Below are positions 36,763 through 45,874 of a stretch of DNA of 64,000 nt, piece after piece. The notes under the pieces were generated by a model that worked only from the letters and a program-made list of their open reading frames with translations, was not told the origin of the DNA and made no database searches. A program made the translations under genes and the position numbers. Position 1 is the first letter of the stretch, and each line of letters starts with the position of its first letter. Origin of the DNA: an uncultured Chromatiaceae bacterium (GTDB taxonomy: Bacteria > Pseudomonadota > Gammaproteobacteria > Chromatiales > Chromatiaceae); the NCBI GenBank assembly GCA_937923175.1, contig CALALB010000023.1, forward strand, positions 48,563 through 112,562. The letters are read 5' to 3'.

Positions 36763-38181
36763 TTAGAGCCCTGCGTGGGCAGCGACGGCGGCGGCAAGCG
36801 CTGCTGCGATATGTTCGCGACGGCGCTTAGTCGAGTAGTTTAAAAGCTCCGGATGCGATTCCAGAAAACCGGTATCGAAACTGCCGGCGCGAAATTCAGG
36901 GTGACGGAGGATCTCCTGATAAAAGGGGATCGTCGTTTTGACCCCATAGACACCGATATCACGTAATGCCCGGCTGCCGCGCTCGACCACATCCTCCCAT
37001 TCGAGGGCCCAAACGATCAGCTTGGCCAGCATGGAATCATAGTACGGCGGGATATTATAGCCGGTATAAATGGCCCCATCGGTCCGCACCCCAGGTCCAC
37101 CTGGCGCGTAATAGCGCGAGATCCGCCCGAAACTGGGCAGGAAATTGTTTTTGGGGTCCTCCGCATTGATACGCATTTGAATGGCATAACCGCGCCGCTG
37201 GATCTGATCCTGGTGATAGCGCAGCGGCAATCCAGCGGCGATGCGGATCTGTTCCTGGACGAGATCGATCCCGGTAATCGCCTCGGTGATTGTGTGCTCG
37301 ACCTGGATACGCGTATTCATCTCCATAAAGTAGAAATGCTTATCGGCATCCAGCAGGAACTCGACGGTCCCGGCATTGGTGTAGCCGACGGCGCGGGCTG
37401 CCAGCACCGCCAAACCGCCGACATATTGGCGCTGCGCCTCGTCGAGCTGGGGCGATGGGGCGATCTCGATGAGCTTTTGGTTGCGGCGCTGGATCGAGCA
37501 ATCGCGCTCGAAAAGATGGACACAATGGCCATGATGGTCCGCAAGGATCTGGACCTCGATGTGTTTAGGATTGACGATACATTTTTCCAAGAAGACCTCG
37601 GCCCGCCCGAACGCCTTGGTCGCTTCTGAGATCACCCGCTGATAGTTATAGCGCAATGCCGCTGGATCATCGCAACGGCGAATCCCGCGCCCACCGCCAC
37701 CTGAAGTCGCCTTCAACATGATGGGATAGCCGATATCCTCGGCGCAGGCCAAGGCGGCCTCCAGGCTATCTAGATTACCTTGACTGCCCGGGGTGACAGG
37801 GACGCCGGCCTTCTGCATGGCTTGACGCGCTGCTGTTTTGTCGCCCATGCGGGCGATGACCTCGGCATTGGGACCGATAAAGGTGATTCCCCGCCGAGCG
37901 CAGGTAAGCGCCAATTCCGGATTTTCAGATAAAAACCCGTAGCCTGGATGCAGGGCATCACAGCCGGTCATGACCGCAAGGTTGACGATATTGTGGACAT
38001 TGAGATAGCCCGCTAGCGGATCCGGACCCAAGCTGTAGGCTTCGTCGGCCTTTTTGACATGGAGCGAATGCCGGTCAGCCTCGGAATAGATGGCAACCGA
38101 GCGGATACCCATCTCAGCACAGGCGCGGATGATACGCACGGCAATTTCACCGCGGTTGGCGATCAGGATCTTGCGAAACAT
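36763..38181 (-). CDS. pycA: Biotin carboxylase subunit of pyruvate carboxylase (PycA/AccC type)
   Basis: A 472-residue ATP-grasp enzyme that carboxylates biotin. It shows MFRKILIANRGEIAVRI at the N terminus, HPGYGFLSEN, the glycine-rich ATP loop KATSGGGGRGIR, EMNTRIQVEHTITEAITGIDLV, and the C-terminal RIISRY-like GRISRYYAPGG. It could also serve acetyl-CoA carboxylase, but the adjacent carboxyltransferase with its own biotin domain makes a two-subunit pyruvate carboxylase more likely. Confidence 0.9.
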   Translation of the reverse strand: MFRKILIANRGEIAVRIIRACAEMGIRSVAIYSEADRHSLHVKKADEAYSLGPDPLAGYLNVHNIVNLAVMTGCDALHPGYGFLSENPELALTCARRGITFIGPNAEVIARMGDKTAARQAMQKAGVPVTPGSQGNLDSLEAALACAEDIGYPIMLKATSGGGGRGIRRCDDPAALRYNYQRVISEATKAFGRAEVFLEKCIVNPKHIEVQILADHHGHCVHLFERDCSIQRRNQKLIEIAPSPQLDEAQRQYVGGLAVLAARAVGYTNAGTVEFLLDADKHFYFMEMNTRIQVEHTITEAITGIDLVQEQIRIAAGLPLRYHQDQIQRRGYAIQMRINAEDPKNNFLPSFGRISRYYAPGGPGVRTDGAIYTGYNIPPYYDSMLAKLIVWALEWEDVVERGSRALRDIGVYGVKTTIPFYQEILRHPEFRAGSFDTGFLESHPELLNYSTKRRREHIAAALAAAVAAHAGL

Positions 38182-38293
38182 GGGTTGGCTCTTTGAAACG
38201 ATCGGCCCAGTCCAAGGCCCAGAGGACGGGTTGAGTCAAGGCGACTCGGTCGCCCGGAACACAGGCATCGCCTGCACCGCGACGGAAGACATG

Positions 38294-38317
38294 AAAAAGG
38301 CCCTGCACAGGGCCTTT
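38294..38317 (-). terminator. Rho-independent terminator of tRNA-Gly
   Basis: On the minus strand GGCCCTGTGCAGGGCC forms a near-perfect hairpin, preceded by AAA and followed by TTTTT. It starts about a dozen bases after the tRNA 3' end. Confidence 0.8.
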
Positions 38318-38328
38318 GCTTATCTATT

Positions 38329-38404
<76 letters not shown>

Positions 38405-38417
38405 TCGTTGAGGAGGT

Positions 38418-38445
38418 ATTCTAAAGGGTTTCATCAGGTTGTCAA
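38418..38445 (-). promoter_or_regulatory. Sigma-70 promoter of tRNA-Gly
   Basis: Consensus TTGACA (38445-38440) and TAGAAT (38423-38418) on the minus strand with 16 bases between, ending 13 bases before the tRNA. It lies immediately after the pgsA stop, so the tRNA has its own strong promoter. Confidence 0.8.
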
Positions 38446-38449
38446 CAAC

Positions 38450-39019
38450 CTAACCGAGATCAACGCCCTCTCCGGTGAGCCTTGGCCAGGCAGCCAACAG
38501 ATACAACACCATCGACCAAAGGGTGAGGATTGCCGCCACATACAACAGCAACACCCCAAGAGGGTAGATCCAGGGCCCAAAGACCGAATCGCGCAAAATC
38601 AGGATCACGATCGAGACCATCTGGGCCGTGGTCTTGATCTTGCCGAGCAGCGAAACCGCTACGGTAGCGCGCTCGCCCACCTCCGCCATCCATTCGCGCA
38701 AGGCAGAGACCATGATCTCACGTCCAATGATGACCATCACCGGCAGGGCGATGAGCACCCGCGGGTCGGCCTGCAACAGCACCACCAAGGAAACTGCGAC
38801 CATCAGCTTGTCGGCGACCGGATCGAGAAAGGCGCCGAGCAAAGAGATCTGTCCCCAGCGGCGCGCCAGGTATCCATCGAACCAATCGGTCAGGGCAGCT
38901 GTGCCGAATATACCGGCTGCCGCATAGGGCGCCCATTTTAGATCAAGATAAAAAACGATGACAAAGAGCGGGATCAACAAGATCCGCACCAGGGTGAGAA
39001 GGTTCGGAAGAGTCCACAT
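38450..39019 (-). CDS. pgsA: CDP-diacylglycerol-glycerol-3-phosphate 3-phosphatidyltransferase
   Basis: Makes phosphatidylglycerol phosphate in the inner membrane. The 189-residue protein has several hydrophobic helices and the CDP-alcohol phosphatidyltransferase signature D-x2-DG-x2-AR-x8-G-x3-D-x3-D, visible in DWFDGYLARRWGQISLLGAF followed by LDPVADK. It starts two bases after the uvrC stop, so the genes are co-transcribed. Confidence 0.94.
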   Translation of the reverse strand: MWTLPNLLTLVRILLIPLFVIVFYLDLKWAPYAAAGIFGTAALTDWFDGYLARRWGQISLLGAFLDPVADKLMVAVSLVVLLQADPRVLIALPVMVIIGREIMVSALREWMAEVGERATVAVSLLGKIKTTAQMVSIVILILRDSVFGPWIYPLGVLLLYVAAILTLWSMVLYLLAAWPRLTGEGVDLG

Positions 39020-39021
39020 GA

Positions 39022-40887
39022 TTAATCTGGATGCAAGGCATCATGGATACGCTGGGCCAATGATTGGCTGATGCCAGCGACCTTGGCAATCTCCTCGACC
39101 CCGGCGCATTGGAGGCCGCGCATTCCGCCAAAGTGTCTGAGTAGACGTTGACGGCGTTTAGGCCCGACCCCGTTGATCCCTTCAAGCGCCGAGGTCAACC
39201 GCGCCTGCCCGCGGCGCCGGCGGTGGCTCATGATGGCAAAACGATGGGCTTCGTCCCTGATCTGGTCGAGCAGATGCATGGCCGGCGAATCGGCGGGTAA
39301 TATCAGGGGCAGGTTCTGCCCCACCAACCAGAGTCGTTCGTATCCAGGGCGCCGCTCTGGTCCCTTCGAGATACCGACGAGCTGAATCCCGCTAAACCCG
39401 AGCGCCTGTAGGGCCTGATTGACCGCGGCGACCTGCCCTGCCCCGCCATCGATCAGGATTAGATCCGGAACCGGGTATTCATTACGCGCAACACGCGCAT
39501 AACGCCGACTGAGCGCTTGGGCAAGTGCAGCATAATCATCGCCAGCGGCGATATCGCTGATATTGAAACGCCGATATTCGTCATGCCTGGGCCCAGTGCG
39601 ATCAAAGACCACGCAGGCCGCGACCGGCCGCTCGCCCTGGGTATGACTGATGTCAAAGCACTCGATGCGGTCCAGGGAGATGCTCAGACCGAGCGCCTGG
39701 CGCAAGGCCTCGAGTCGATGGGCATAGCCGCTCTGGCTATTAAGGCGCTGTTCTAGAGCAAATTGGGCATTATGACGCGCCAGATCCAGCCAGCGGGCGC
39801 GTTCGCCCTCGACCGCGATGGCAATCTGCACTGGCTGGCCTCGCTGCTCGCTCAGCGCCGCACCCAATGACTCGGCGTCATCGGGGTGAGCACTCAGAAC
39901 AATAGTGTCAGGGACAGGACGGGTGGCATAAAACTGCCCGATAAACCCGGCGAGTACCGCTGGTTCATCCAGCCCAGGCGGTACGCGCGGAAAAAAGGCG
40001 GTGTTGCCGAGATGCCGCCCGCGCCGCACATAAAAGACCTGGACACACCAGACATCGGCAGTCTGGGCGCAGGCGATGATGTCCAGGTCGCCATCCTCGC
40101 CGCTGACCGCAGTGCGCTCCAGAACGGCGCGCAGGGTGCGGATGCGATCTCGATACAAGGCAGCGCGCTCGAACTCGAGGGAAACTGCGGCCTGTTCCAT
40201 CGACTCGACCAGTTCAGCGATGATCTCATCCCCCCGCCCTTCCAGGAACTTGACAGTACGTGCGACATCCTCGGCATAGCACTCAGGGGTGATTAGACCC
40301 ACGCACGGCCCGCTACAGCGCCCGATCTGATATTGCAAACAGGGTCGAGTGCGATGGCGGAAGAATCCATCCTCACATTGCCGTACCGGAAAGAGCCTTT
40401 GCAGGATCTGCAGGGTCTCGCGTACCGCCCAAGCGCTTGGATAGGGGCCGAACAACCGCCCATCTGGTCGGCGCGGGCCGCGATAAAAGGCCAACCGCGG
40501 ATAGGTATCCTGAATGGTCAGGAGGATATAGGGATAACTCTTATCGTCGCGCAGTAATACATTAAACCGCGGCTTGAGCGATTTGATGAGCTGGCTCTCC
40601 AGAAGAAGGGCCTCGCCCTCGGTGCGGGTTAGGGTAATAGCAATGTCTGCGATCTGACTGACCAGGCGCTCTAGTCGCCTACTTGGAAGACGCCCAAAAT
40701 AACTCGCTACCCGGCGTCTGAGATCCTTGGCCTTGCCTACATAAAGGACCTGACCTCGAGCATCCAACATGCGATAGACACCAGGGGCGCGCGGCAACTC
40801 CTTAAGCCGCTGGCGCAACGCTTGACGCCTACCCTCGAGACCCAGGGCTGCTGGGCCAGATTCCGCCAGTGGGTATGATTTCGGCAT
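39022..40887 (-). CDS. uvrC: Excinuclease ABC subunit C
   Basis: Makes both incisions in nucleotide excision repair. In 621 residues: the GIY-YIG nuclease (GVYRMLDARGQVLYVGKAKDLRRRV, about 35-60), a cysteine cluster (CQYQIGRCSGPC, near 195), the UVR domain binding UvrB (about 205-240), the RNase H-like nuclease with FDISHTQGE and LILIDGGAGQV, and a helix-hairpin-helix tail (GINGVGPKRRQRLLRHFGG). Start is the ATG at 40887. Confidence 0.97.
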   Translation of the reverse strand: MPKSYPLAESGPAALGLEGRRQALRQRLKELPRAPGVYRMLDARGQVLYVGKAKDLRRRVASYFGRLPSRRLERLVSQIADIAITLTRTEGEALLLESQLIKSLKPRFNVLLRDDKSYPYILLTIQDTYPRLAFYRGPRRPDGRLFGPYPSAWAVRETLQILQRLFPVRQCEDGFFRHRTRPCLQYQIGRCSGPCVGLITPECYAEDVARTVKFLEGRGDEIIAELVESMEQAAVSLEFERAALYRDRIRTLRAVLERTAVSGEDGDLDIIACAQTADVWCVQVFYVRRGRHLGNTAFFPRVPPGLDEPAVLAGFIGQFYATRPVPDTIVLSAHPDDAESLGAALSEQRGQPVQIAIAVEGERARWLDLARHNAQFALEQRLNSQSGYAHRLEALRQALGLSISLDRIECFDISHTQGERPVAACVVFDRTGPRHDEYRRFNISDIAAGDDYAALAQALSRRYARVARNEYPVPDLILIDGGAGQVAAVNQALQALGFSGIQLVGISKGPERRPGYERLWLVGQNLPLILPADSPAMHLLDQIRDEAHRFAIMSHRRRRGQARLTSALEGINGVGPKRRQRLLRHFGGMRGLQCAGVEEIAKVAGISQSLAQRIHDALHPD

Positions 40888-40890
40888 GAC

Positions 40891-41766
40891 TCAGACGGCA
40901 AAGGGTTGGGTAGCGAGCAGCTGGGCGCTGAGGCGTTCCCACTCGGGCAGGGTGGTATTCAGTTCGGCCAAGGCCCAATCGCGCCGATCGAGCAGCTCCG
41001 GGTTATCCTCGATCCCGCGGCGCAGCGCCATCAAGACCCGCCCCAGCTGAGCAACCGCCACCAGGGCACGTAGACGATCCTCGCAAGCGCTTGGTAGCTC
41101 CTGGGTGTGTTGCTGATAAATGGCCAGGGTCATGGATTCAGGAAGGTGCCAGACCCCGGCCAGCAAAAAGCCAATCGTTGGATGATCGGTCTTGAATAGC
41201 CGATGCTCGCAATCGAGCAAGCGGGATGGCGACACCAGGGTATGGATCGCCCATTCATTGGCATAATCCTGGTTAAGATCGGCGAAGATGAGACAGCCTG
41301 CACTTTGCAGCATCCCAAACAGATAGCTTTCCTCGGGCTCCAGATCAGCGGACAAGGCAGAAAGGGCCATCGCGGCCTGGGCCTGTTCGCGGATAAAATC
41401 CAGGATCAACCTTGCCCCGCTCTGGCGGCTGTCTAGCAGACGCTTGAATACCTCAGCGGTGACCAAGCTAGCCAGACGTTTGATCCCGATGAGTGAAACG
41501 GCCTGCCGGATGCTGTTCACTGGGGTACGCGCACCCATCGGCAGTGAGTTGATCGTCTTGAGGACCTGGGCGGTCATGGCCAAATCCTGGGCGATCAGAT
41601 CGGAAACATGGGCCAGATCAGGCTCCTCCCGCTTCAGCTCATTGCGCAGGCTCAAAACGATGTCTGGTACCTGAGGGATGCGGGCGCGCCGGAGCAATTG
41701 AAAGGCGCTTTCGAGCAGGGCGCGCGGTGGATGCAAGGATTGCCTCGATTCCGCTTGACCAGTCAC
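40891..41766 (-). CDS. HDOD-domain protein
   Basis: A 291-residue HD-related output domain protein with the core LKTINSLPMGARTPVNSIRQAVSLIGIKRL and later SYLFGMLQSAGCLIFADL. HDOD proteins lack the metal-binding HD pair and act as signalling adaptors in two-component, c-di-GMP and DNA-damage contexts; no partner is indicated. The start codon is GTG at 41766. It ends three bases before uvrC and is likely in the same operon. Confidence 0.85.
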   Translation of the reverse strand: MTGQAESRQSLHPPRALLESAFQLLRRARIPQVPDIVLSLRNELKREEPDLAHVSDLIAQDLAMTAQVLKTINSLPMGARTPVNSIRQAVSLIGIKRLASLVTAEVFKRLLDSRQSGARLILDFIREQAQAAMALSALSADLEPEESYLFGMLQSAGCLIFADLNQDYANEWAIHTLVSPSRLLDCEHRLFKTDHPTIGFLLAGVWHLPESMTLAIYQQHTQELPSACEDRLRALVAVAQLGRVLMALRRGIEDNPELLDRRDWALAELNTTLPEWERLSAQLLATQPFAV

Positions 41767-41841
41767 GTCTCAGTCCCCTCCCTAAACTCGCCATTCAGAA
41801 AGCCTGATCCACCCAAACCCAAAGCGCAAGTCGATTGCGCC

Positions 41842-42756
41842 TCAAGCAGCCCAACCCGCAGGTGGATGCACCCAAAAATCATCGATGGCGTTGACCGTTT
41901 CGGATAGCCTTTCCCAATGCGGCAATCCTAGATGCGGTTCCAGGCTCACGCGATGCCAGTTGTCATGACGGACGATAAAACTGGGCAGGCGCTCAAAGCC
42001 GACATAGGGGTCTTGGTCAGCGATCACCAGAACAGGTAGGCTGGTCAGCCGATCATAGAGCAGATCGATGGCATCAGGTGTAAATAGAGATCCCTTCAGG
42101 AAGGCCAGAGGTGCATGTTCTGCGCCTGGCTGATGGGCTGTCAGCCAGCCGTATTCGACCATTCTCTCCGGCATTGGCCCGATGAACGAGCGCCCCAGAA
42201 AATATCTGATACTCGGGCGGGAGGCGATGAGCCTAAACAACCAAGGACCCAGGGGCGCGGCGGTGAGCAGGGATCTAAGCGGATTGGCCCTCGGCAAGGG
42301 TTCGGCACCAAAACCGGTTGGGGAGATTAGGACCAATGAGGTCAACCAGTCAGGGACCCGGCGAGCGGCGCGCGCGGCAAACTCGCAGCCCAAAGACAGG
42401 GCGATCAGATCAGCAGGGGTCTGGATGACCTGGGTCAAGAGCGCTGCGATCGCCTGGGCATAGAGCTCGGGCGTATAACCGGCGGCGCGTCGCTCCGAAT
42501 GACCAAAGCCGGGAAGATCCAGGGCATAAACCGGCCGGCTATGGCGATAATGCTCAAACAGCGGGCACATCTCAAGGCTGCTGGCTGCAGCATTGATACT
42601 ATGGATCAGCACCAAGGGTCGCCCCGGATGCGACCGATCGGCGTAATAGGCCAGGCGCCAGCCATCGGGCGCGGTGAACTCGGCGCGGGGAGCAGCGATG
42701 GCCTCGAGAAGCGTGATGGGAGCGGTTTGTGGTGACATCGGATTCACATGTTCCAT
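41842..42756 (-). CDS. Alpha/beta hydrolase
   Basis: A 304-residue alpha/beta-hydrolase fold protein. The oxyanion loop is VLIHSINAAASS, the nucleophile elbow reads ALSLGC (Ser flanked by Leu, with Ala in place of the usual Gly), the acid is probably the Asp in ADQDPYVGF, and the histidine lies in PHLGLPHWE. Substrate unknown; haloperoxidase- or carboxylesterase-like. It follows the SQR-like gene on the same strand after about 110 bases. ATG 42756 or 42738 are both possible starts. Confidence 0.82.
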   Translation of the reverse strand: MEHVNPMSPQTAPITLLEAIAAPRAEFTAPDGWRLAYYADRSHPGRPLVLIHSINAAASSLEMCPLFEHYRHSRPVYALDLPGFGHSERRAAGYTPELYAQAIAALLTQVIQTPADLIALSLGCEFAARAARRVPDWLTSLVLISPTGFGAEPLPRANPLRSLLTAAPLGPWLFRLIASRPSIRYFLGRSFIGPMPERMVEYGWLTAHQPGAEHAPLAFLKGSLFTPDAIDLLYDRLTSLPVLVIADQDPYVGFERLPSFIVRHDNWHRVSLEPHLGLPHWERLSETVNAIDDFWVHPPAGWAA

Positions 42757-42866
42757 CAGACTGCCTCCTGCCTGGTCAAGCAGGAATGAAGGCCGACCGA
42801 CTGTCGCACCGAGCCAGTTTCCCTAAACAGGCGTGCATCTGCTCGCAGCACCGAACTCTCCGTATC

Positions 42867-44000
42867 CTAAAGCGAGCGATAGCGGCGCAGATACAGCCAC
42901 TCGAAGAAACGCTTGAGCCAGTGGAATAGACGCCAGGCCGGCAGGACCAGATTGAAGCGTTCGGTCCGCCCGACCAGCATACCGTGCTCGTTGGTATCCA
43001 GGATACACAGGAGCTCGACTCGAAATCTGGCCTTGGGGGTCTGGCCGGCGAGCTCGGCAAGCAGATTGCGCGCCGCAGCCCGCGCCTGAAGATCGGCCAT
43101 ATGACCCTGCTTGGGCATCCAATCTGGCCCTGGAAAGCTCCCGGCATCGCCGACCACATAGACCCGCTCGAACCCAGGCACCCGACACTGGGCATCGGCC
43201 TGGATCAGGCCCCCGGGCGAGCGTGGTAGATCCGTGTTGTCAAACCATTCATTGCCGGTCAGCCCAGGCATAAACAGGATCAGATCGGCCGGGAACTCCT
43301 CGCCCTCAGTGATCACGGAATGATCTGTGAAGCCCTTGAGTCTGTACCCCAGATGCGTCTGGATTTCGCGGCGGCGCAGCTCGGCAAGCAAGGCATCCAC
43401 TGCCTTGGGACCTAGACGGTTACCGGGGCGTTCGGCAGGGCTGAAGAAATGCAGGCTGAAACGCTCGCGCCGTCCCTCGCGTCTCAATTGGGTATCGAGC
43501 CCAAGCAGAAACTCGAAGACCGGCCCCCCGCGCACCGCGCTCGGCTCATTGGGATTGGCGGCAAAGCCCATGGCGATCGAGCCGCCCTCCAGGGCGCGCA
43601 CCCGATCGCGGATTGCCTGGGCAGCGGCCACCCCTGCACAGGGGATGATGGCATGCTCAATCCCTGGGACTCGCTTGATAAAACGCCCACCGCTGGCGAT
43701 GATCAACCCATCGTTGCCAACCGGCCCGGCGGTGGTTTCCAGAACCCGCCCGCCCTCTTTGAGCCCAGTGGCCTCGGCAGCCAGATGACGGACCCGCTGG
43801 CGGGCAAAGAATAGGCGAAGATCGATTGCCAAATCATCGCCGCTGCGCAGACCCGAGGGCACCCAGATCAGACCTGGATAATAGACATATTCGGGCCTGG
43901 GGCTGACCAAGATGATCTCGAGCTCAGGCGCGCGCCTGCGCAACTCGAGGGCCGCGGTAAGCCCCCCAAACCCAGAACCGACGATCGCGATGCGGTGCAT
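42867..44000 (-). CDS. sqr: Sulfide:quinone oxidoreductase-like flavoprotein
   Basis: A 377-residue two-dinucleotide-binding-domain flavoprotein. FAD binding is shown by IAIVGSGFGGLTAALELRRR and VYVVGDAGSF. Two cysteines fall where the redox pair of SQR is expected: in AIIPCAGVAAAQAIRDRV (middle) and in LLCILDTNEHGML (near the end). The C terminus is an amphipathic aromatic/basic helix (RLFHWLKRFFEWLYLRRY), the membrane anchor of SQRs. It likely oxidises sulfide and reduces quinone. AGGAGG just before the ATG at 44000 fixes the start. The exact SQR subtype is not assigned. Confidence 0.8.
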   Translation of the reverse strand: MHRIAIVGSGFGGLTAALELRRRAPELEIILVSPRPEYVYYPGLIWVPSGLRSGDDLAIDLRLFFARQRVRHLAAEATGLKEGGRVLETTAGPVGNDGLIIASGGRFIKRVPGIEHAIIPCAGVAAAQAIRDRVRALEGGSIAMGFAANPNEPSAVRGGPVFEFLLGLDTQLRREGRRERFSLHFFSPAERPGNRLGPKAVDALLAELRRREIQTHLGYRLKGFTDHSVITEGEEFPADLILFMPGLTGNEWFDNTDLPRSPGGLIQADAQCRVPGFERVYVVGDAGSFPGPDWMPKQGHMADLQARAAARNLLAELAGQTPKARFRVELLCILDTNEHGMLVGRTERFNLVLPAWRLFHWLKRFFEWLYLRRYRSL

Positions 44001-44140
44001 AGACCCTCCTGAGGTGTTTGTGAAGCGCGCTGGCATCTTTTTGAAGAAACGTTAATTGATAGGGCGCACCGGTCAACAGGGGTGCCCAGCCGCCCGCAAA
44101 CCAGATGCTTGACTACCTCAGAGACTAAAAGCGTAATCAA

Positions 44141-44554
44141 CCAGCCTACCCTTAGAACCTATGACGCCAACTGCAATTGACCAGCACGCGCAATTGGGCA
44201 CCGAACATTCCCACGCAGGGTCCAGTCGATGGTGACGTTCGCGCGCACTGTGCGTACCAGGTCGAGGAAGCGGCGCGGCGCGAGCAAGCCCTCGATCACC
44301 ACTTGCAGCGCGGGCAGGTGGGCGTCGGCCAGCGCCTCGCCGGAAACCGTGCGCCAGGGCTTGAACCACTCGCGCCCGGCGCCGAGCGACCCGACCCGCG
44401 CCTCGACGCCGTCGGAGATGATCAGCACCGCCTTGTTGGCAAACAGTGCCGGGATCTCGGCCTGGTAGGTCGCAAGCTGTTGGAAGGCGCTCCAGATCGT
44501 GGCGTCCTCGCTGGCGGCGTTCTCGAGCTCCAGCACCGCCAGCGGCGCCCTCAA
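44141..44554 (-). pseudogene. Remnant of type I restriction endonuclease subunit HsdR
   Basis: The frame begins with the N-terminal HsdR pattern [20 protein letters not shown], then [20 protein letters not shown], then [20 protein letters not shown], then FLDLVRT. It then jumps directly to what is normally the extreme C terminus, [13 protein letters not shown]. The helicase core, about 700 residues or more, is missing. After NVR a one-base insertion shifts the frame; the alternative frame restores AQLRVLV, as in intact proteins. No hsdM or hsdS is present. It abuts tesA and is a relic of a lost restriction system. Confidence 0.82.
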
Positions 44555-45195
44555 TGTTTGATCGGCGAGGCGGTCGCAAGCAATAAGGGCTCTAGGGTCG
44601 GCCAGACATTGTCCAGGAGACGCGGCTGGGCCTCGACAGTGGGATGCAGGCCATCGGGCTGCATCAGATCCCAGTCCTCAGCCACCCCTTTGAGCAGATC
44701 TGGAACCAGGGGCACGCCCTCATCCTGGGCAAGCCCGATGAATACGCCTTGAAAGGCCTGGGTATAGCCGGCACCATAGTTCGGTGGCAGCCGCACCCCA
44801 ATGAGCAGAACCCGCGCGCCTGCGGCCTGTCCGTGGGCGATCATCTCGCTCAGGTTGGTGCGCAGGGTCTCGAGGCTTAGGCCACGTAACCCGTCGTTTG
44901 CGCCCAACTCGATCACCAAGACCGCTGGGCGATGGCGTTCGATCAGCCCAGGCAACCGAGTCAGGCCCCCAGCGCTGGTCTCGCCCGAGAGGCTCGTATT
45001 GACGACCTGATGAGGCAGCCCAGATCCTTGGATCCGCTTGGCCAATAAGGCAACCCAGCCCTGATCCAGGTTGATCCCATAGCCGGCGCTTAGGCTATCC
45101 CCAAGGACCAGAATGATAGGCTCGCGCGCCAGCAGGTGCGATGGAGCCAGACACAGGGGCAGGAGCAACACCAGGAGGCGTATCGTTATGATCAT
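44551..45195 (-). CDS. tesA: Multifunctional acyl-CoA thioesterase/arylesterase/lysophospholipase
   Basis: Periplasmic SGNH-family hydrolase. A signal peptide ([20 protein letters not shown], cleavage after LLA) is followed by block [12 protein letters not shown] with the Ser nucleophile, block III GANDG, and block V DGLHPT with Asp and His. Length is 214 residues, as in E. coli. The start codon overlaps that of the divergent ABC ATPase, an arrangement conserved in gammaproteobacteria but here with no intergenic space. Confidence 0.92.
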   Translation of the reverse strand: MIITIRLLVLLLPLCLAPSHLLAREPIILVLGDSLSAGYGINLDQGWVALLAKRIQGSGLPHQVVNTSLSGETSAGGLTRLPGLIERHRPAVLVIELGANDGLRGLSLETLRTNLSEMIAHGQAAGARVLLIGVRLPPNYGAGYTQAFQGVFIGLAQDEGVPLVPDLLKGVAEDWDLMQPDGLHPTVEAQPRLLDNVWPTLEPLLLATASPIKH

Positions 45196-45874
45196 GTCCG
45201 AACAGAGCGTTGCACGCGCCATTGACCTGACCAAACATATTACTGGTCCAGGGATCGATCTGACCATCCTCAACGGCTTGGATCTCGAGGTACGGGCGGG
45301 CGAGGCACTGGCCATCCTCGGGGCCTCGGGTTCGGGCAAATCGACCCTGTTGGGTCTCTTGGCTGGCCTTGATCGACCGAGTTCGGGCGAGGTCTGGCTC
45401 TGCGGCCAGCGGCTTGATGCACTCGATGAGGATGAGCGGGCGGTCCTGCGCGCGGGACGGGTCGGTTTTGTCTTTCAGAACTTTCAGCTCTTGCCGACCC
45501 TAACCGCCTATGAAAATGTCCTTTTGCCGCTCGAGCTGACCGGATCTGCGGCGGCGGAGGAGCGCGCGGCCGAGGCGATCGAACGGGTGGGTTTAAGCGC
45601 CCGCGCTCGGCACTATCCGCGTCAGCTTTCGGGCGGCGAACAGCAACGGGTGGCCATCGCGCGTGCCTATGCCACCTCGCCCCAGATCCTGTTTGCCGAT
45701 GAACCGACCGGAAACCTCGATCAGGCCACGGGACAGGGGATCATCGAGCTACTATTTGAGCTACGCCGGGAGCAAGGCACGGCCTTGGTCCTGGTTACCC
45801 ATGATTTCGAGCTTGCGGCCCATTGCGATCGGCGTCTGCGGTTGAACAACGGGCACCTGGAGCCCTTGGGATGA
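45188..45874 (+). CDS. ybbA: ABC transporter ATP-binding protein (YbbA/LolD-like)
   Basis: A 228-residue ATPase with Walker A LGASGSGKST, Q-loop VFQNFQLLPTLT, signature LSGGEQQRVAIARA, Walker B ILFADEPTGN, and H-loop VTHDFE. It belongs to the MacB/LolD/FtsE branch, whose partners usually work by mechanotransmission rather than transport. AGGAGG nine bases before the ATG at 45188 fixes the start. It overlaps the permease gene by four bases. Confidence 0.93.
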   Translation: MIMSEQSVARAIDLTKHITGPGIDLTILNGLDLEVRAGEALAILGASGSGKSTLLGLLAGLDRPSSGEVWLCGQRLDALDEDERAVLRAGRVGFVFQNFQLLPTLTAYENVLLPLELTGSAAAEERAAEAIERVGLSARARHYPRQLSGGEQQRVAIARAYATSPQILFADEPTGNLDQATGQGIIELLFELRREQGTALVLVTHDFELAAHCDRRLRLNNGHLEPLG

